A DNA stretch of 41,560 nt from an uncultured Saprospiraceae bacterium (GTDB taxonomy: Bacteria > Bacteroidota > Bacteroidia > Chitinophagales > Saprospiraceae): assembly GCA_937921775.1 (NCBI GenBank), contig CAKZUK010000170.1, positions 1 to 41,560 of the forward strand, given 5' to 3'. Numbering within the stretch: position 1 is the stretch's first letter; each line of letters opens with the position of its first letter. The translations under genes were made by a program, and so were the position numbers. The notes below the pieces were generated by a model. The model did no database searches. It had not been told where the DNA came from and worked only from the letters and a program-made list of their open reading frames with translations. This document shows, piece by piece, positions 1 to 8,641 of this stretch.

Positions 1-129
1 GACGACTTTTTTACTTCAATCATCGATTAAAAAGCAACCTCTTCTAAAAATAGTAGTCCTTTGTAGTACTTAAGTAAGTTAGCGAATATCTTGACGAACT
101 GCTTAAAGAACTAAGTCCTCAAAATAATT

Positions 130-402
130 ATGAAAAAATTAATGTTTTTACTAGTCTTGACCATGGGAAGTTTTTCACTGACAAGTGCAACTTTACCTAT
201 GCACACAGAACCCGAACCAGAACCAATCAAATCTGATTCCACTCTTACTGAAGATCTTAGTGAATATTGCAAGCCTGATTGGTCGGGATATGACACATTG
301 AGTCCCGATATTTCCACAAGACGGTTTCTTTATCCTAATGGAAAGAAGCTTACGAAGAAAGTTGAGAAGCAGGCGAAGCGGGATGTTGATGCGGTTCAAT
401 AG
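130..402 (+). CDS. small exported protein, unknown function
   Basis: A 90-residue ORF with a clear N-terminal signal peptide: a Lys-Lys start, a hydrophobic stretch to about residue 19 and a likely cleavage after SATA or TSA. The mature part is short and polar, with a Glu-Pro repeat (EPEPEP) near residues 27-32 and a single Cys, and ends in a Lys/Arg-rich tail. No family is recognised. The ATG is the only sensible start; there is no strong Shine-Dalgarno, which is usual in Bacteroidota. It is isolated: the next gene is convergent and 242 bases away. It could be a spurious ORF, but the signal peptide argues for a real small periplasmic or secreted protein. Confidence 0.5.
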   Translation: MKKLMFLLVLTMGSFSLTSATLPMHTEPEPEPIKSDSTLTEDLSEYCKPDWSGYDTLSPDISTRRFLYPNGKKLTKKVEKQAKRDVDAVQ

Positions 403-591
403 CTTATTGGAGCACCGTATTTCCCGTTAACAGATTTCAAATGGAGAAGCGGAGAGCTGCTTAGTTGCCCGTAAATATAGCAGAACTCGGGAGGTGCTGA
501 GAATTAACTTTTTCTTCGAAAAAATCAATATGGTTTGTATTTCTCTTTGGAAAATTAATATTGTTACTCTTATTTTCCACTAGTCTAGTTT

Positions 592-627
592 GAGCCACAA
601 AAGATAGAAAGTTATCTTTTGTGGCTC
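592..627. terminator. perfect 15-bp hairpin between convergent genes
   Basis: GAGCCACAAAAGATA pairs perfectly with TATCTTTTGTGGCTC around a six-base loop. It lies 17 bases past the stop of the minus-strand protease and 189 bases past the plus-strand small ORF. The plus side is followed by a short TTT run only, so termination efficiency is uncertain; it may serve both directions. Confidence 0.55.
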
Positions 628-644
628 TTTCCTTGTCATCTCGT

Positions 645-2477
645 TTATTTCATATCTTTTAGGTTGCGCAGACTTGATACAATACCTGCATCGTTTACCT
701 TTCGTTGAAAGTTCACTGCTTCTTGTTTTGTCCGGAATGGACCTAATACGGATTTGTATTTGGGCAAACCATTCTGTTCACTAACACTGATCATCACTTT
801 TTTACCAAAAGATGCTTGTAACTTATCTATCGATTTTAATACATTTCTATATTCGCTTAAGCTTCCCGTTTCAATTCCCCATCCGCTAGTAGCCAGTGGT
901 TTTAACTTCAGTTCGTACAAACCGTTTCCAGTACCATCTGACAAAGAAGTTAGATGTGCAGATGGATCACGCATACGCATAGCTTCCTGTACTGCCTTAT
1001 CTGCATTGACACGACCATATCCGAAACGGATGGAATGGCCGTTGGTATAAGCATTTTGGTTCCCGATTTTATCGGCAGTTCGTTCCAAAATACTTTTAAC
1101 TTCCAAGCCTGTTAGGTCAGGGTTTGCAGAAAGGATCAAGGCACAAACACCAGCAACTAGAGGAGTCGAAGCAGAAGTTCCTTCAAAATGGTCGTACAAA
1201 CCAGAAGGGCCACGTTCCTTTCCATCACGCCATTGTGGAACCGTCCATTTAGCACATGGTGCTATCAAAGGCCAGTCACCTCCAGGAGCAGCAACGCTTA
1301 CTTCTTTACCTCGATTTGACATATGCCAGTGACCATCGGCACTTGTACTTGCTCCCACACAAACTACGTTTGGAAGAGTTCCCATTACGTTGACGTGTTC
1401 TGAATTTTCATTTCCGGCAGCGAAGAGCACGATACAGCCTTTTCCTTTTCGACCTTTTACAGTAGTAATATCTGACCATATTTTATCATGCATTGGCGAA
1501 CGGCCACCGATGAATTCTTGATTGCCCCAACTACAGCTGATGATATCGATTTCTTTTTCAATACAATAATCGAGTACACGTTGTTGTGAATACCAATCAT
1601 AGGAAGTCCCATCAATAAGATGTAATTCTACGTTGGGTGCTACTCCAATAATTCCGTCATGGCTTTCTGATGCGGCAGCCAATCCCGCGCAAGCTGTTCC
1701 GTGACCACTTTGTGTGGGCCCGAAAGCATCCATATATAAGCTAAATTTTCCGGCTACTCTATTGACGTAAGAAGGATGATCGAGTTGAAAACCGGAATCA
1801 ACTATTGCAAGTTTTATTTTACCGGAACCTTTATTTCCCAAACGTTGCCATGCTTTGAAAACGGAGAGGTCAGCCCCTTTTACAATTTTGCCTTTAGGCT
1901 CACCTGGAGCAGCACCTTTATTTTCGAGGTGCCACAGGAGTGGAAACATCCCACTTGCTGGACGACTCACTGCATAATGATCGACAGGAATATCAAAATC
2001 GGGAATAGCATCTGCAACAATTTCACATTCTTTTAATTTCATACAAACCTTCATTGGGTTTGCTGATTTTTTTGTGGTGTTAACCAAAAGTTGTCCCTCC
2101 CCTACCTCTCTGTATTTATCGAGTTTGAGATCCTTTATAATTTTTGCCTGTGCTTTTTTTGTTGATTTCCCATCAAAAGAAATGAAAATACTTCCGTTTG
2201 GAACGATGGGTTTGTCGCTTCCTTCGGTGAAGTAAACGTGTGTTCCCAAGAGGACATTTCGATGTTTTCTTACTTCATCTAAAACCCTGTTAACCTTAGC
2301 AAGGCTTCTAGCTACTTTATAAATAACAAATCCAGCCAAAGATCGATATACTATTTTTTTGGGATCTAGTTCCGCGGGTAGGCTCTTGGCATTGGGTTTG
2401 AGCTTAACTCCTATTAGTTTTTTGCTTTTGTACAGCACTGAGTTACTGCGACCGAGGTTGACTTTTAGTTTATTCAT
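645..2477 (-). CDS. S8 (subtilisin-like) serine protease with C-terminal SPOR-like domain
   Basis: A 610-residue subtilase. The catalytic triad is visible as Asp227 (IVDSG), His259 (GHGTACAG) and Ser435 (GTSASTPLVAG), with the oxyanion-hole Asn356 (AAGNEN). Residues about 40-170 are an N-terminal extension that may act as a propeptide; the peptidase domain runs from about 200 to 500. Residues about 528-607 look like a SPOR repeat (WGIETGSLSEY at its start, then SVLGPFRTKQEA), a fold that in other proteins binds peptidoglycan glycan strands stripped of stem peptides. No signal peptide or membrane segment is visible at the N-terminus, which starts MNKLKVNLGR, so export is unexplained. The gene stands alone; its stop is followed by a hairpin. 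The peptidase call is firm, the SPOR call moderate, the substrate unknown. Confidence 0.92.
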   Translation of the reverse strand: MNKLKVNLGRSNSVLYKSKKLIGVKLKPNAKSLPAELDPKKIVYRSLAGFVIYKVARSLAKVNRVLDEVRKHRNVLLGTHVYFTEGSDKPIVPNGSIFISFDGKSTKKAQAKIIKDLKLDKYREVGEGQLLVNTTKKSANPMKVCMKLKECEIVADAIPDFDIPVDHYAVSRPASGMFPLLWHLENKGAAPGEPKGKIVKGADLSVFKAWQRLGNKGSGKIKLAIVDSGFQLDHPSYVNRVAGKFSLYMDAFGPTQSGHGTACAGLAAASESHDGIIGVAPNVELHLIDGTSYDWYSQQRVLDYCIEKEIDIISCSWGNQEFIGGRSPMHDKIWSDITTVKGRKGKGCIVLFAAGNENSEHVNVMGTLPNVVCVGASTSADGHWHMSNRGKEVSVAAPGGDWPLIAPCAKWTVPQWRDGKERGPSGLYDHFEGTSASTPLVAGVCALILSANPDLTGLEVKSILERTADKIGNQNAYTNGHSIRFGYGRVNADKAVQEAMRMRDPSAHLTSLSDGTGNGLYELKLKPLATSGWGIETGSLSEYRNVLKSIDKLQASFGKKVMISVSEQNGLPKYKSVLGPFRTKQEAVNFQRKVNDAGIVSSLRNLKDMK

Positions 2478-2637
2478 TTTAGTTGTTTTTCATATGAGGT
2501 TACCAATAATTTCATCATCCAAACAACAGTGTCTTTGAATGGTTTCTTAAATATAGGCAAAACGGTTAGAAAATATGGGGGAAGGTCTTGAAAATTTATT
2601 GTGTCAAGAGTGGCTTGATAAGATAGGATAAATTAAA

Positions 2638-2664
2638 AGGAGACTCAACTAAGTTGAATCTCCT
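2638..2664 (-). terminator. hairpin with T-rich tail on the minus strand
   Basis: AGGAGACTCAAC pairs with GTTGAATCTCCT (one mismatch) around a short loop. Read on the minus strand the stem is followed by TTTTAATTT, resembling an intrinsic terminator. It is about 880 bases past the kinase stop, so it may end an unannotated minus-strand RNA or be part of repeat debris. Confidence 0.4.
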
Positions 2665-2831
2665 AAGAAATTCAAAGATTTTCCTAAGCTGACTTGCGAA
2701 TTGCTGACTACTAATCAGGGCTAAAAAATTGTTTCAACATTTGGCCTCAGGAAGTCTTTGATATAGAGAGGGGTTAAGACTCATATTATGTTTACATAGC
2801 AATTATTAATTGTTTATAACGCCCTAATAGA

Positions 2832-2902
2832 TTGACCTGAACATGATTCACTCGGGACAAATATTTTCATGAATAAACTCTTATAAAAGAGCTTCAGGTC
2901 AA
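2832..2902. other. possible three-way-junction RNA or cruciform element
   Basis: A perfect 10-bp outer stem (TTGACCTGAA at 2832-2841 with TTCAGGTCAA at 2893-2902) encloses two further stems: CATGA (2842-2846) with TCATG (2867-2871), and CTCTT (2878-2882) with AAGAG (2887-2891). The arrangement was found by eye; it may be chance in AT-rich sequence or a structured RNA or repeat. Confidence 0.35.
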
Positions 2903-2938
2903 CCAAACTCCTAATTAATTTTTCCGTTAAATATTGAA

Positions 2939-3097
2939 TACTCTGTAACATAAATTTATTTAATTTTTGAATGTTCTTTTTCAGCGATGACTTCTTCCAA
3001 ATTTTCTCAAATAGCTTAGGCTATTCTTAAAAATATTGGAATCGTCCTCACTAAAAAACAATGCATTCAAATGCTTAACTAACTTACTATTACAGTG
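2939..3097 (+). mobile_element. MITE-like palindromic element, copy A
   Basis: Positions 2941-3070 match the reverse complement of 20356-20485 without gaps, with about eight mismatches in 130 bases counted by eye. The element is itself a long imperfect palindrome centred on AATAGCttagGCTATT at 3011-3026. It starts with CTCTGTAACATA and ends near TTACAGTG, an approximate terminal inverted repeat. The flanks carry the direct repeat TATTGAA at 2932-2938 and 3098-3104, as expected of a target-site duplication. It has no coding capacity, so any mobility would need a transposase supplied elsewhere. This copy seems to carry about ten extra bases near its right end compared with copy B. Confidence 0.72.
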
Positions 3098-3191
3098 TAT
3101 TGAAACCCGACAGCGAAAAAATATAAGAGTTAAAACTTTGGGATTTTTTGATATTCAAGTTCAGTGGATAATATATTCGTTCTAGTGTGTC

Positions 3192-3318
3192 TTCAAAGCC
3201 AGACTGCTCGTAATTACTAAATAAGGTATTCCAGCAGAAGGGAATCCAGTGGTCTGATTGACTATGCGCGTGTTAGTAATGCAGGATAGTAATTAAAAGA
3301 CAGTCTGTTTTTTTTGAA
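3192..3318. repeat. long imperfect inverted repeat with internal hairpins
   Basis: The ends pair in blocks: TTCAAA (3192-3197) with TTTGAA near 3313-3318, AGACTG (3201-3206) with CAGTCT (3301-3306), and TAATTACTA (3211-3219) with TAGTAATTA (3287-3295). Inside, ATTCC and GGAAT flank a short loop near 3228-3245. It resembles a decayed small palindromic element or a structured RNA. No second copy is seen in the window. Confidence 0.45.
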
Positions 3319-3507
3319 TAGAGAGTAGCCAAAAGGCTAAATCAATTATGACTTTAAATTAACAAATGGTGTTTTTTGGGGCTATCAGAAAAAATTTGGG
3401 GTTATAAACTGACGTATTAGTAATAACCAAAATACCCTTCTAACTACTCTATTTACATCAAACTTAAAGCAAAAGAAGGGAATATTCTCAGCTTATCAAT
3501 GAGGAGG

Positions 3508-3528
3508 GCATTTCAATGCTTGAAATGC
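3508..3528 (-). terminator. hairpin downstream of the sensor kinase
   Basis: GCATTTCAA pairs perfectly with TTGAAATGC around a three-base loop, 17 bases past the kinase stop. There is no T-tract on the minus strand, so it may be a transcript-end stabiliser and not a classical intrinsic terminator. Confidence 0.4.
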
Positions 3529-3545
3529 AGGTTACACTTGATGAA

Positions 3546-6500
3546 CTACAAGAGTGGTATTTGGAGTAATACGCGGGTACCTGCTATCTGGCCAGCTTCA
3601 TTAAGCACATCTTCAAAGGTAAAATCAGCTTTTTTACCTTCTTTTTCACCTAATAGGCTCAGGCGACGACGGGTTATTTCCAGTGCCTTTGACTTATGAG
3701 CGCTCAGACTTTTCTTCTTCTTGGAGGCTTCTCGGCCAATCCCATCGTCCTCTATACTACAAAACAGGCTTATTGTATCTTGCCAGAAACGGATTTTGAT
3801 ATGGCCCTTATTCGTTTTACCTGATAATCCGTGCCAGATCGCATTCTCCACAAAAGGTTGCAGTATCATTGTTGGGACGAAGGTATCATCTTCGTCTACA
3901 TTAGGACCTAGATCAAAATCATAATCAAATTTTTGCTCAAAGCGCATAGCTTCCGTTTTCATATATTGCTCTAGCAAATCAATTTCATCAGCTACCGGTA
4001 TGATGGGTTGCTTACCTAGTTTTAGAATCATCCGCATCAGTTTTGCAAAACGATCCAAGTAAGCATTTGCGGTGTCTACATCGCGCTCGAGGATATAAGA
4101 GCTGATAGAATTCATACTATTAAAAATGAAGTGCGGGTTCATTTGTAGGCGAAGTACTGCTGTTTCGGTCTCAGCAGCGAGTTGCTTATATTCCGCTTCT
4201 TTTTGTTTAAACTCTGCTTCTTTTCTTTTAAATTCTTCTTCTTGTCTTATCCTGTTTATTCTTCGTTGGTAAGCTCGGAAGAGAAGGGCTGATACCAGCA
4301 ACGTATAAATAAAATAGGCCAAATTGGTACGGTACCAAGGAGCAAGAATCTCGATTTCCAATGTTGTAATATACGCTGGATCATCTGACCAAATGCCTTC
4401 AGCGCTACTCGCTTTTACCATGAATTTATATTTACCAATCTCAAGGTTGGGATATCGAGCAGAGTTCGTCTTGCCACTAAAAACCCAATCTTCATCTACC
4501 TCTTCCATTTGAAATTTGAACTTATTGGCAGAAGGGTCACGATAATCGAGTGCTGCAAAATTGAAAGCTATTGTATTTTTTTCGTACTCTAACTTAAGGC
4601 TTTCAAACTTGGTTACATTTCTAGCCCCAGTGTTGTTGCAAACCAAAGAGCTATCTGGCCGATAATCAATTAAAATACGTGTGATCTTGGGAACTGGAAT
4701 TTTGGCACTCAGCTTCATAGCCTCTTTAGGATCAAAAAGGTTGATTCCATTCGTACCACCAAAAGCAAAGAGTCCTGATCTAGTTTCTAGTGCTGACCAT
4801 AAGTTAAACTCCCTTGCTTGCAAGCCTTCTTTCAGAGTAAAGCTTCGGTAGCTCGATGAGTCTGGATGAAATGCATGCAAACCATTATTATTACTAATCC
4901 AAAGATAACCTGTAGCCTCATCAAATAATATTCCATTGAGATTAGTTAAATCAAAATTTTCTTTTTTGCTTAGGGTGTAAGCTGTTGAATCCTTTTTTAT
5001 TTGATATAAACCAGTTTGAGCAGCAAGCCAAATAGAATGGCTTAATGTGTCTTCTACCAAACCATAGATAATGAGATTTTTAGCAAAAAAGGTATCTACT
5101 AAAAACTCGCCTGCCGATTCATTACCAATCAAAATCCCCTCTCTATCCCTGCATAAATAAACCTTCTGTTTACTATCTTCAAACATGATGGATATATCAC
5201 TTGTAGCTACTTTGCAAAAAACAGATTTGAGCCGAGGACCATCCACTGTGTTTATTAGTTTGAAAAGATTGATTATTGAATCACCAAAGCTTAACAAACC
5301 ATTAACTAATACTGTCTTATTACGACAAGGCAAGCCAGAAATGATTTGCCCTGAGAATGAAGCATCTATTGGTTCAACTTGCTCAAACGATTCTTTCTTT
5401 TTGGATAAAGTAAATAAGCCATTACCACCACAAACGAATATTTGGTTATTATCATCAGAAAAAATGGAATAGACATAGTCTTCTAAAAATGAAGGTGGAT
5501 TTTCAGTTAGATATTCGTATTCGGGTACAAAGTCCCCAAAACTATTAATGACTACAATTCCATCTTTCGTCAGACACCATAGCAAATCATCCTGATCTTC
5601 TGTAATATCTTGAATATTAGATCGTCCAAAAAAATCACCATTATTACTTTGTAAATAAGCATTCATTTTCTTATGACTAGGCGTCAAATAATACACGCCT
5701 TGCCCATCAGTTGAAATCCAAAAAGTGCCATCTTTATCTACACTAATAAAATCAACCATACTGTTGAATGGCTGAACCTTACCGTCTTTTGACGAATAAA
5801 TTTTATCTGTAATTTGTACCGTTTCTCTATCGACTAAATATAGTCCTTCGTTGCGAGTCCCGATCAATAGCTGATCTTTATCATAGGGACTTACATTATT
5901 CATTGTCGTTAAGGCAGTTCCCTCAAATGCATCTGCTTTCGCAAGTATTTTTCCATCTGTATTCATTTTATACAAACCATTAGTCCCAATGCACCATATA
6001 TTTTGATCATTTTCATAAAATATATCCTCAACATTATTCCCCTGCAATAGGGTATCTATAACAATATTAGCGTTTTCGATTTCATCTTTCACGACCAACT
6101 TAGCTAAACCAGCACCTTCTTTCATAGGAGCATATAATGTTCTCGACTTAGCATCAATATCTTCAACTACTTCAACACCTATTGACATAAAATACTCTAG
6201 TATATAAGTAAACGAATCTGGTTCATTCACTGAGAAACGGTATAACTTATTTGACTCTCCATTATCTGAAGCAGCTACCAATAACTCTTCTTTTTTATGA
6301 TCAATATGTAATAATCTATACTCTTTTAATAAAACACTATCTTTTTTAATCTGATATTTAAAAAACTGATCATTGAGCCTATCATAACAATGAATTGCAT
6401 TGCCTGTCCCAAACCAAACATTTGTATATTTATCTTCATAAAACCTACCATAGATAATTATATCTGATATCGAATTTGGCTTAGCCTCATCAGAATGATA

Positions 6501-6728
6501 CTGAATAACTTCCTGTCCATCATAACGATTTAGGCCATTCATGGAACTAATCCACACAAAGCCTTCTGAGTCTTTAAAAACAAAATAATTATAGGTTTGA
6601 GCACTTAGATTTTCTGCAACAGTTAGCTGATCAACAGGCAATACCACATGCTGTGCCTCTATCGTAATAAACGAGAGACATCCCAAAAGAATTGAATGAT
6701 ATAAGTTTAACCAGTTTATTTTGCGCAT
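3546..6728 (-). CDS. Reg_prop / Y_Y_Y sensor with LytS-type histidine kinase domain
   Basis: A 1060-residue membrane sensor. I start it at the ATG at 6728, 11 codons inside the longest ORF, because it opens directly on a signal peptide (MRKINWLNLYHSILLGCLSF). Residues to about 690 carry two-component-regulator propeller motifs (for example GFVWISSMNGLNRYDG, LWISNNNGLHAF), then a Y_Y_Y domain (about 710-795), one transmembrane helix (about 802-822), a charged coiled coil and a His_kinase domain with the phospho-acceptor His866 in NPHFIFN and the N-box PFVENAIWHG. It lacks the receiver and AraC parts of hybrid Bacteroidota sensors, so it needs a separate regulator; the LytTR protein at 8864-9649, in the same direction, is the obvious partner. 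Location would be the inner membrane with the propeller in the periplasm. The ligand is unknown. Confidence 0.93.
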   Translation of the reverse strand: MRKINWLNLYHSILLGCLSFITIEAQHVVLPVDQLTVAENLSAQTYNYFVFKDSEGFVWISSMNGLNRYDGQEVIQYHSDEAKPNSISDIIIYGRFYEDKYTNVWFGTGNAIHCYDRLNDQFFKYQIKKDSVLLKEYRLLHIDHKKEELLVAASDNGESNKLYRFSVNEPDSFTYILEYFMSIGVEVVEDIDAKSRTLYAPMKEGAGLAKLVVKDEIENANIVIDTLLQGNNVEDIFYENDQNIWCIGTNGLYKMNTDGKILAKADAFEGTALTTMNNVSPYDKDQLLIGTRNEGLYLVDRETVQITDKIYSSKDGKVQPFNSMVDFISVDKDGTFWISTDGQGVYYLTPSHKKMNAYLQSNNGDFFGRSNIQDITEDQDDLLWCLTKDGIVVINSFGDFVPEYEYLTENPPSFLEDYVYSIFSDDNNQIFVCGGNGLFTLSKKKESFEQVEPIDASFSGQIISGLPCRNKTVLVNGLLSFGDSIINLFKLINTVDGPRLKSVFCKVATSDISIMFEDSKQKVYLCRDREGILIGNESAGEFLVDTFFAKNLIIYGLVEDTLSHSIWLAAQTGLYQIKKDSTAYTLSKKENFDLTNLNGILFDEATGYLWISNNNGLHAFHPDSSSYRSFTLKEGLQAREFNLWSALETRSGLFAFGGTNGINLFDPKEAMKLSAKIPVPKITRILIDYRPDSSLVCNNTGARNVTKFESLKLEYEKNTIAFNFAALDYRDPSANKFKFQMEEVDEDWVFSGKTNSARYPNLEIGKYKFMVKASSAEGIWSDDPAYITTLEIEILAPWYRTNLAYFIYTLLVSALLFRAYQRRINRIRQEEEFKRKEAEFKQKEAEYKQLAAETETAVLRLQMNPHFIFNSMNSISSYILERDVDTANAYLDRFAKLMRMILKLGKQPIIPVADEIDLLEQYMKTEAMRFEQKFDYDFDLGPNVDEDDTFVPTMILQPFVENAIWHGLSGKTNKGHIKIRFWQDTISLFCSIEDDGIGREASKKKKSLSAHKSKALEITRRRLSLLGEKEGKKADFTFEDVLNEAGQIAGTRVLLQIPLL

Positions 6729-6817
6729 AGCCTTATCTAAAGCTTGTACGCAAAATAACAAACAAATGGCGAGAGAAATGCTTTATTGAAAATATTTTTC
6801 GAAGTTTTCAAACAAGG

Positions 6818-8191
6818 TCAATAGTTAAAACCGCCACTATTCCCGTTTACAGATGAGAAGGATGACAAAATTCCAAAGCCAACACTACCAATATTATAGC
6901 CCGAATTAAAATTATCTTTTCTAGGATAAGATTTTATATCTTTCAAAAAAGGTATGCCTGGAGCATAAAAATAGGCTCCACCTTTTAAGGTAACGGTCCC
7001 GTTCAATTGAAGACTTTCTTTAGCAGTGTTATAACCCACTCTTCGAGCTGGACGCTTCGTGATATTATCTGTTTGCCCAATTAATGGATCTATTCCAGTA
7101 TGCTTTTGGGGGTAATCCGGATTGTTAGCCCATTTTGATTGAAGTGTTTCAAATTGATTTTCTATACTTGCTTGATAACAAAGAAATAAAAGGCCAACTC
7201 CTTTTTCTGGTTCAGGGTCTTTTTTGTCAATTCTATCATCATAAGTTACTCCTCTTCTGACAATCATTCGTTGCTTTTCGTCATAAGTAGCTGCGTGCAT
7301 CTTTCGGGAATGCGAGTGAAAGGGACATTTCATGCCGTCAGGATCTTCATCAAAGTTAGTTGGTCTCTTGGGATCTGGATTTTTGACAGGAGGATACGAG
7401 CCATCTTCCAAATGAACACCATCTTTATAACGACCAATCACCCGAGCTCCAACGTAACTTTCCGGCAATTGAATTTGCTTGGACATGGCTTTTACTTTTT
7501 CATTAAACAGCTTTACGTTTTGTTCTAATTTCCTAAAGACTAAGTAGCTTCCACCTCTATTGTTATCTAGCACCAAATTCCACTTATCTTGTAGCAATCG
7601 TTCTTTATTCCAAAAAACGGGTTGAGTTAGTCCATCTCTGTATCCGAATTGTTCGATATTATGATTCGAATCATTTTTTTTCGAAATAGCATTTTCATAA
7701 AAAATTATTTCGCCTATCTTTTTTTCATGCAGACTCTTATCCAATGCAGACATTGTATCCTCAATGACGGATATAGAATCATCCGCAATTAAAACCATGG
7801 CCTCCATATTTTTTTTATAATCTGGCTCCCAGTTTTTTTTATCCGGATCATTCAAGGAAGGACCTCTTGCTTCCATACCTTCCCAAAAGGCAGAATCTTT
7901 TGGAAGTCCGTCATCTGTTTTTTTAAAACCCATTTTCCGAAACCCCTTAGCTGAAAAATGCAAACTAAGAATTCTTCCGTTGTTCGGTTTCTTTTTTTTA
8001 AAATTCTTATAGTCCTTCAAACCAGTAGCTTCACTAGTTATCTGAAAGTCTTTCAGAATGGTTCCGACCCAATCTTTGACAGCAGTAGCCTTCGCTATTT
8101 TGTCGAAACTAATAAAAACAAATCGGGCGTATTTTCTATTGTGATATCTGAGAATATTCGACTGAACATTCCTGACGAGTAGGATAGACAT
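6818..8191 (-). CDS. DyP-type (dye-decolorizing) heme peroxidase
   Basis: A 457-residue DyP-family peroxidase. The family motif GxxDG is present as GYRDG (183-187; distal Asp186), the proximal heme ligand is expected at His294 in CPFHSHSRK, and the distal Arg is likely Arg312 or Arg313 in VRRGVTYD. GLLFLCYQASIENQFE and GGAYFYAPGIPFL match family blocks. The start fits the usual cytoplasmic DyP N-terminus (VRNVQSNILRYHNRKYA) and there is no signal peptide or Tat motif. The length is typical of the larger DyP classes. No encapsulin gene is nearby. It lies 89 bases before the sensor kinase and 133 bases after a small unknown gene, in the same direction as a LytTR regulator, so its expression may be linked to that two-component pair. 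The natural substrate cannot be read from the sequence. Confidence 0.92.
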   Translation of the reverse strand: MSILLVRNVQSNILRYHNRKYARFVFISFDKIAKATAVKDWVGTILKDFQITSEATGLKDYKNFKKKKPNNGRILSLHFSAKGFRKMGFKKTDDGLPKDSAFWEGMEARGPSLNDPDKKNWEPDYKKNMEAMVLIADDSISVIEDTMSALDKSLHEKKIGEIIFYENAISKKNDSNHNIEQFGYRDGLTQPVFWNKERLLQDKWNLVLDNNRGGSYLVFRKLEQNVKLFNEKVKAMSKQIQLPESYVGARVIGRYKDGVHLEDGSYPPVKNPDPKRPTNFDEDPDGMKCPFHSHSRKMHAATYDEKQRMIVRRGVTYDDRIDKKDPEPEKGVGLLFLCYQASIENQFETLQSKWANNPDYPQKHTGIDPLIGQTDNITKRPARRVGYNTAKESLQLNGTVTLKGGAYFYAPGIPFLKDIKSYPRKDNFNSGYNIGSVGFGILSSFSSVNGNSGGFNY

Positions 8192-8223
8192 ATTTCAAGC
8201 GGTTTTCTAAAACTAAATAGGAT

Positions 8224-8259
8224 AGGCAATTCATTGCCTTAAATTTTTAGGCCAATGAA
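8224..8259 (-). promoter_or_regulatory. two mutually exclusive hairpins upstream of the DyP gene
   Basis: AGGCAAT (8224-8230) pairs perfectly with ATTGCCT (8233-8239). The same segment can instead pair as TTCATTGCC (8230-8238) with GGCCAATGAA (8250-8259), with one bulge. Both lie in the 133-base leader before the peroxidase start. Competing stems of this kind occur in attenuators and riboswitch-like leaders, but no ligand or known class is recognised, and the two-base loop of the first stem favours a DNA palindrome. Confidence 0.35.
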
Positions 8260-8324
8260 CTGCTTATTGTTTCTTATATTTAAATCGCATTTGACAAAAA
8301 AGATGTCGTAATGCTAATCAAGGT

Positions 8325-8639
8325 TTAATCTTTTGGAGGATGTGGATCAGGATCAAATACACCACCTTTCTTTCGGAATGGTGGACAACCAATAGCGATA
8401 ATATCATTCGCTTGATCGAGCCTAGCAATCACTTCATCTTTTTCATCAACTTGAGTCACAGCGATTAATACCAAACAATCATGTCCGTTTATTTTAGCAT
8501 TTTCAACTTGGATTGAAATAGCACCAGGTTGATTCATTACGACCGAGATGTCTTGAGGATGGAAATAACATTTAGAAGACCATAGCGTCCAACCTGAACC
8601 AGCGTTCAATTCAACATTAGAGTTAATTACAGTATACAT
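8325..8639 (-). CDS. small unknown protein, 104 residues
   Basis: No family recognised. It has no signal peptide or membrane helix. The middle alternates hydrophobic and polar residues as in a beta-rich fold (ISIQVENAKI, CLVLIAVTQV), and the tail is Pro/Asp/Lys-rich (GGVFDPDPHPPKD). Three Cys residues are present. The start is two bases after the stop of the 63-codon ORF upstream, which suggests translational coupling, and it precedes the DyP peroxidase by 133 bases. The position within the regulator-peroxidase-kinase set suggests a linked role, but none can be assigned. Confidence 0.6.
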   Translation of the reverse strand: MYTVINSNVELNAGSGWTLWSSKCYFHPQDISVVMNQPGAISIQVENAKINGHDCLVLIAVTQVDEKDEVIARLDQANDIIAIGCPPFRKKGGVFDPDPHPPKD

Positions 8640-8641
8640 AA

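Larger units (their letters stand above)
2478..3545. other. 1068-bp gene-free region rich in inverted repeats
   Basis: No credible coding ORF in either strand. The region is AT-rich and carries a hairpin (2638-2664), a possible three-way-junction structure (2832-2902), MITE-like copy A (2939-3097), a second long imperfect inverted repeat (3192-3318) and a short hairpin just past the sensor-kinase stop (3508-3528). A smaller inverted pair AGTCTT/AAGACT lies at 2753-2781. Confidence 0.8.
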
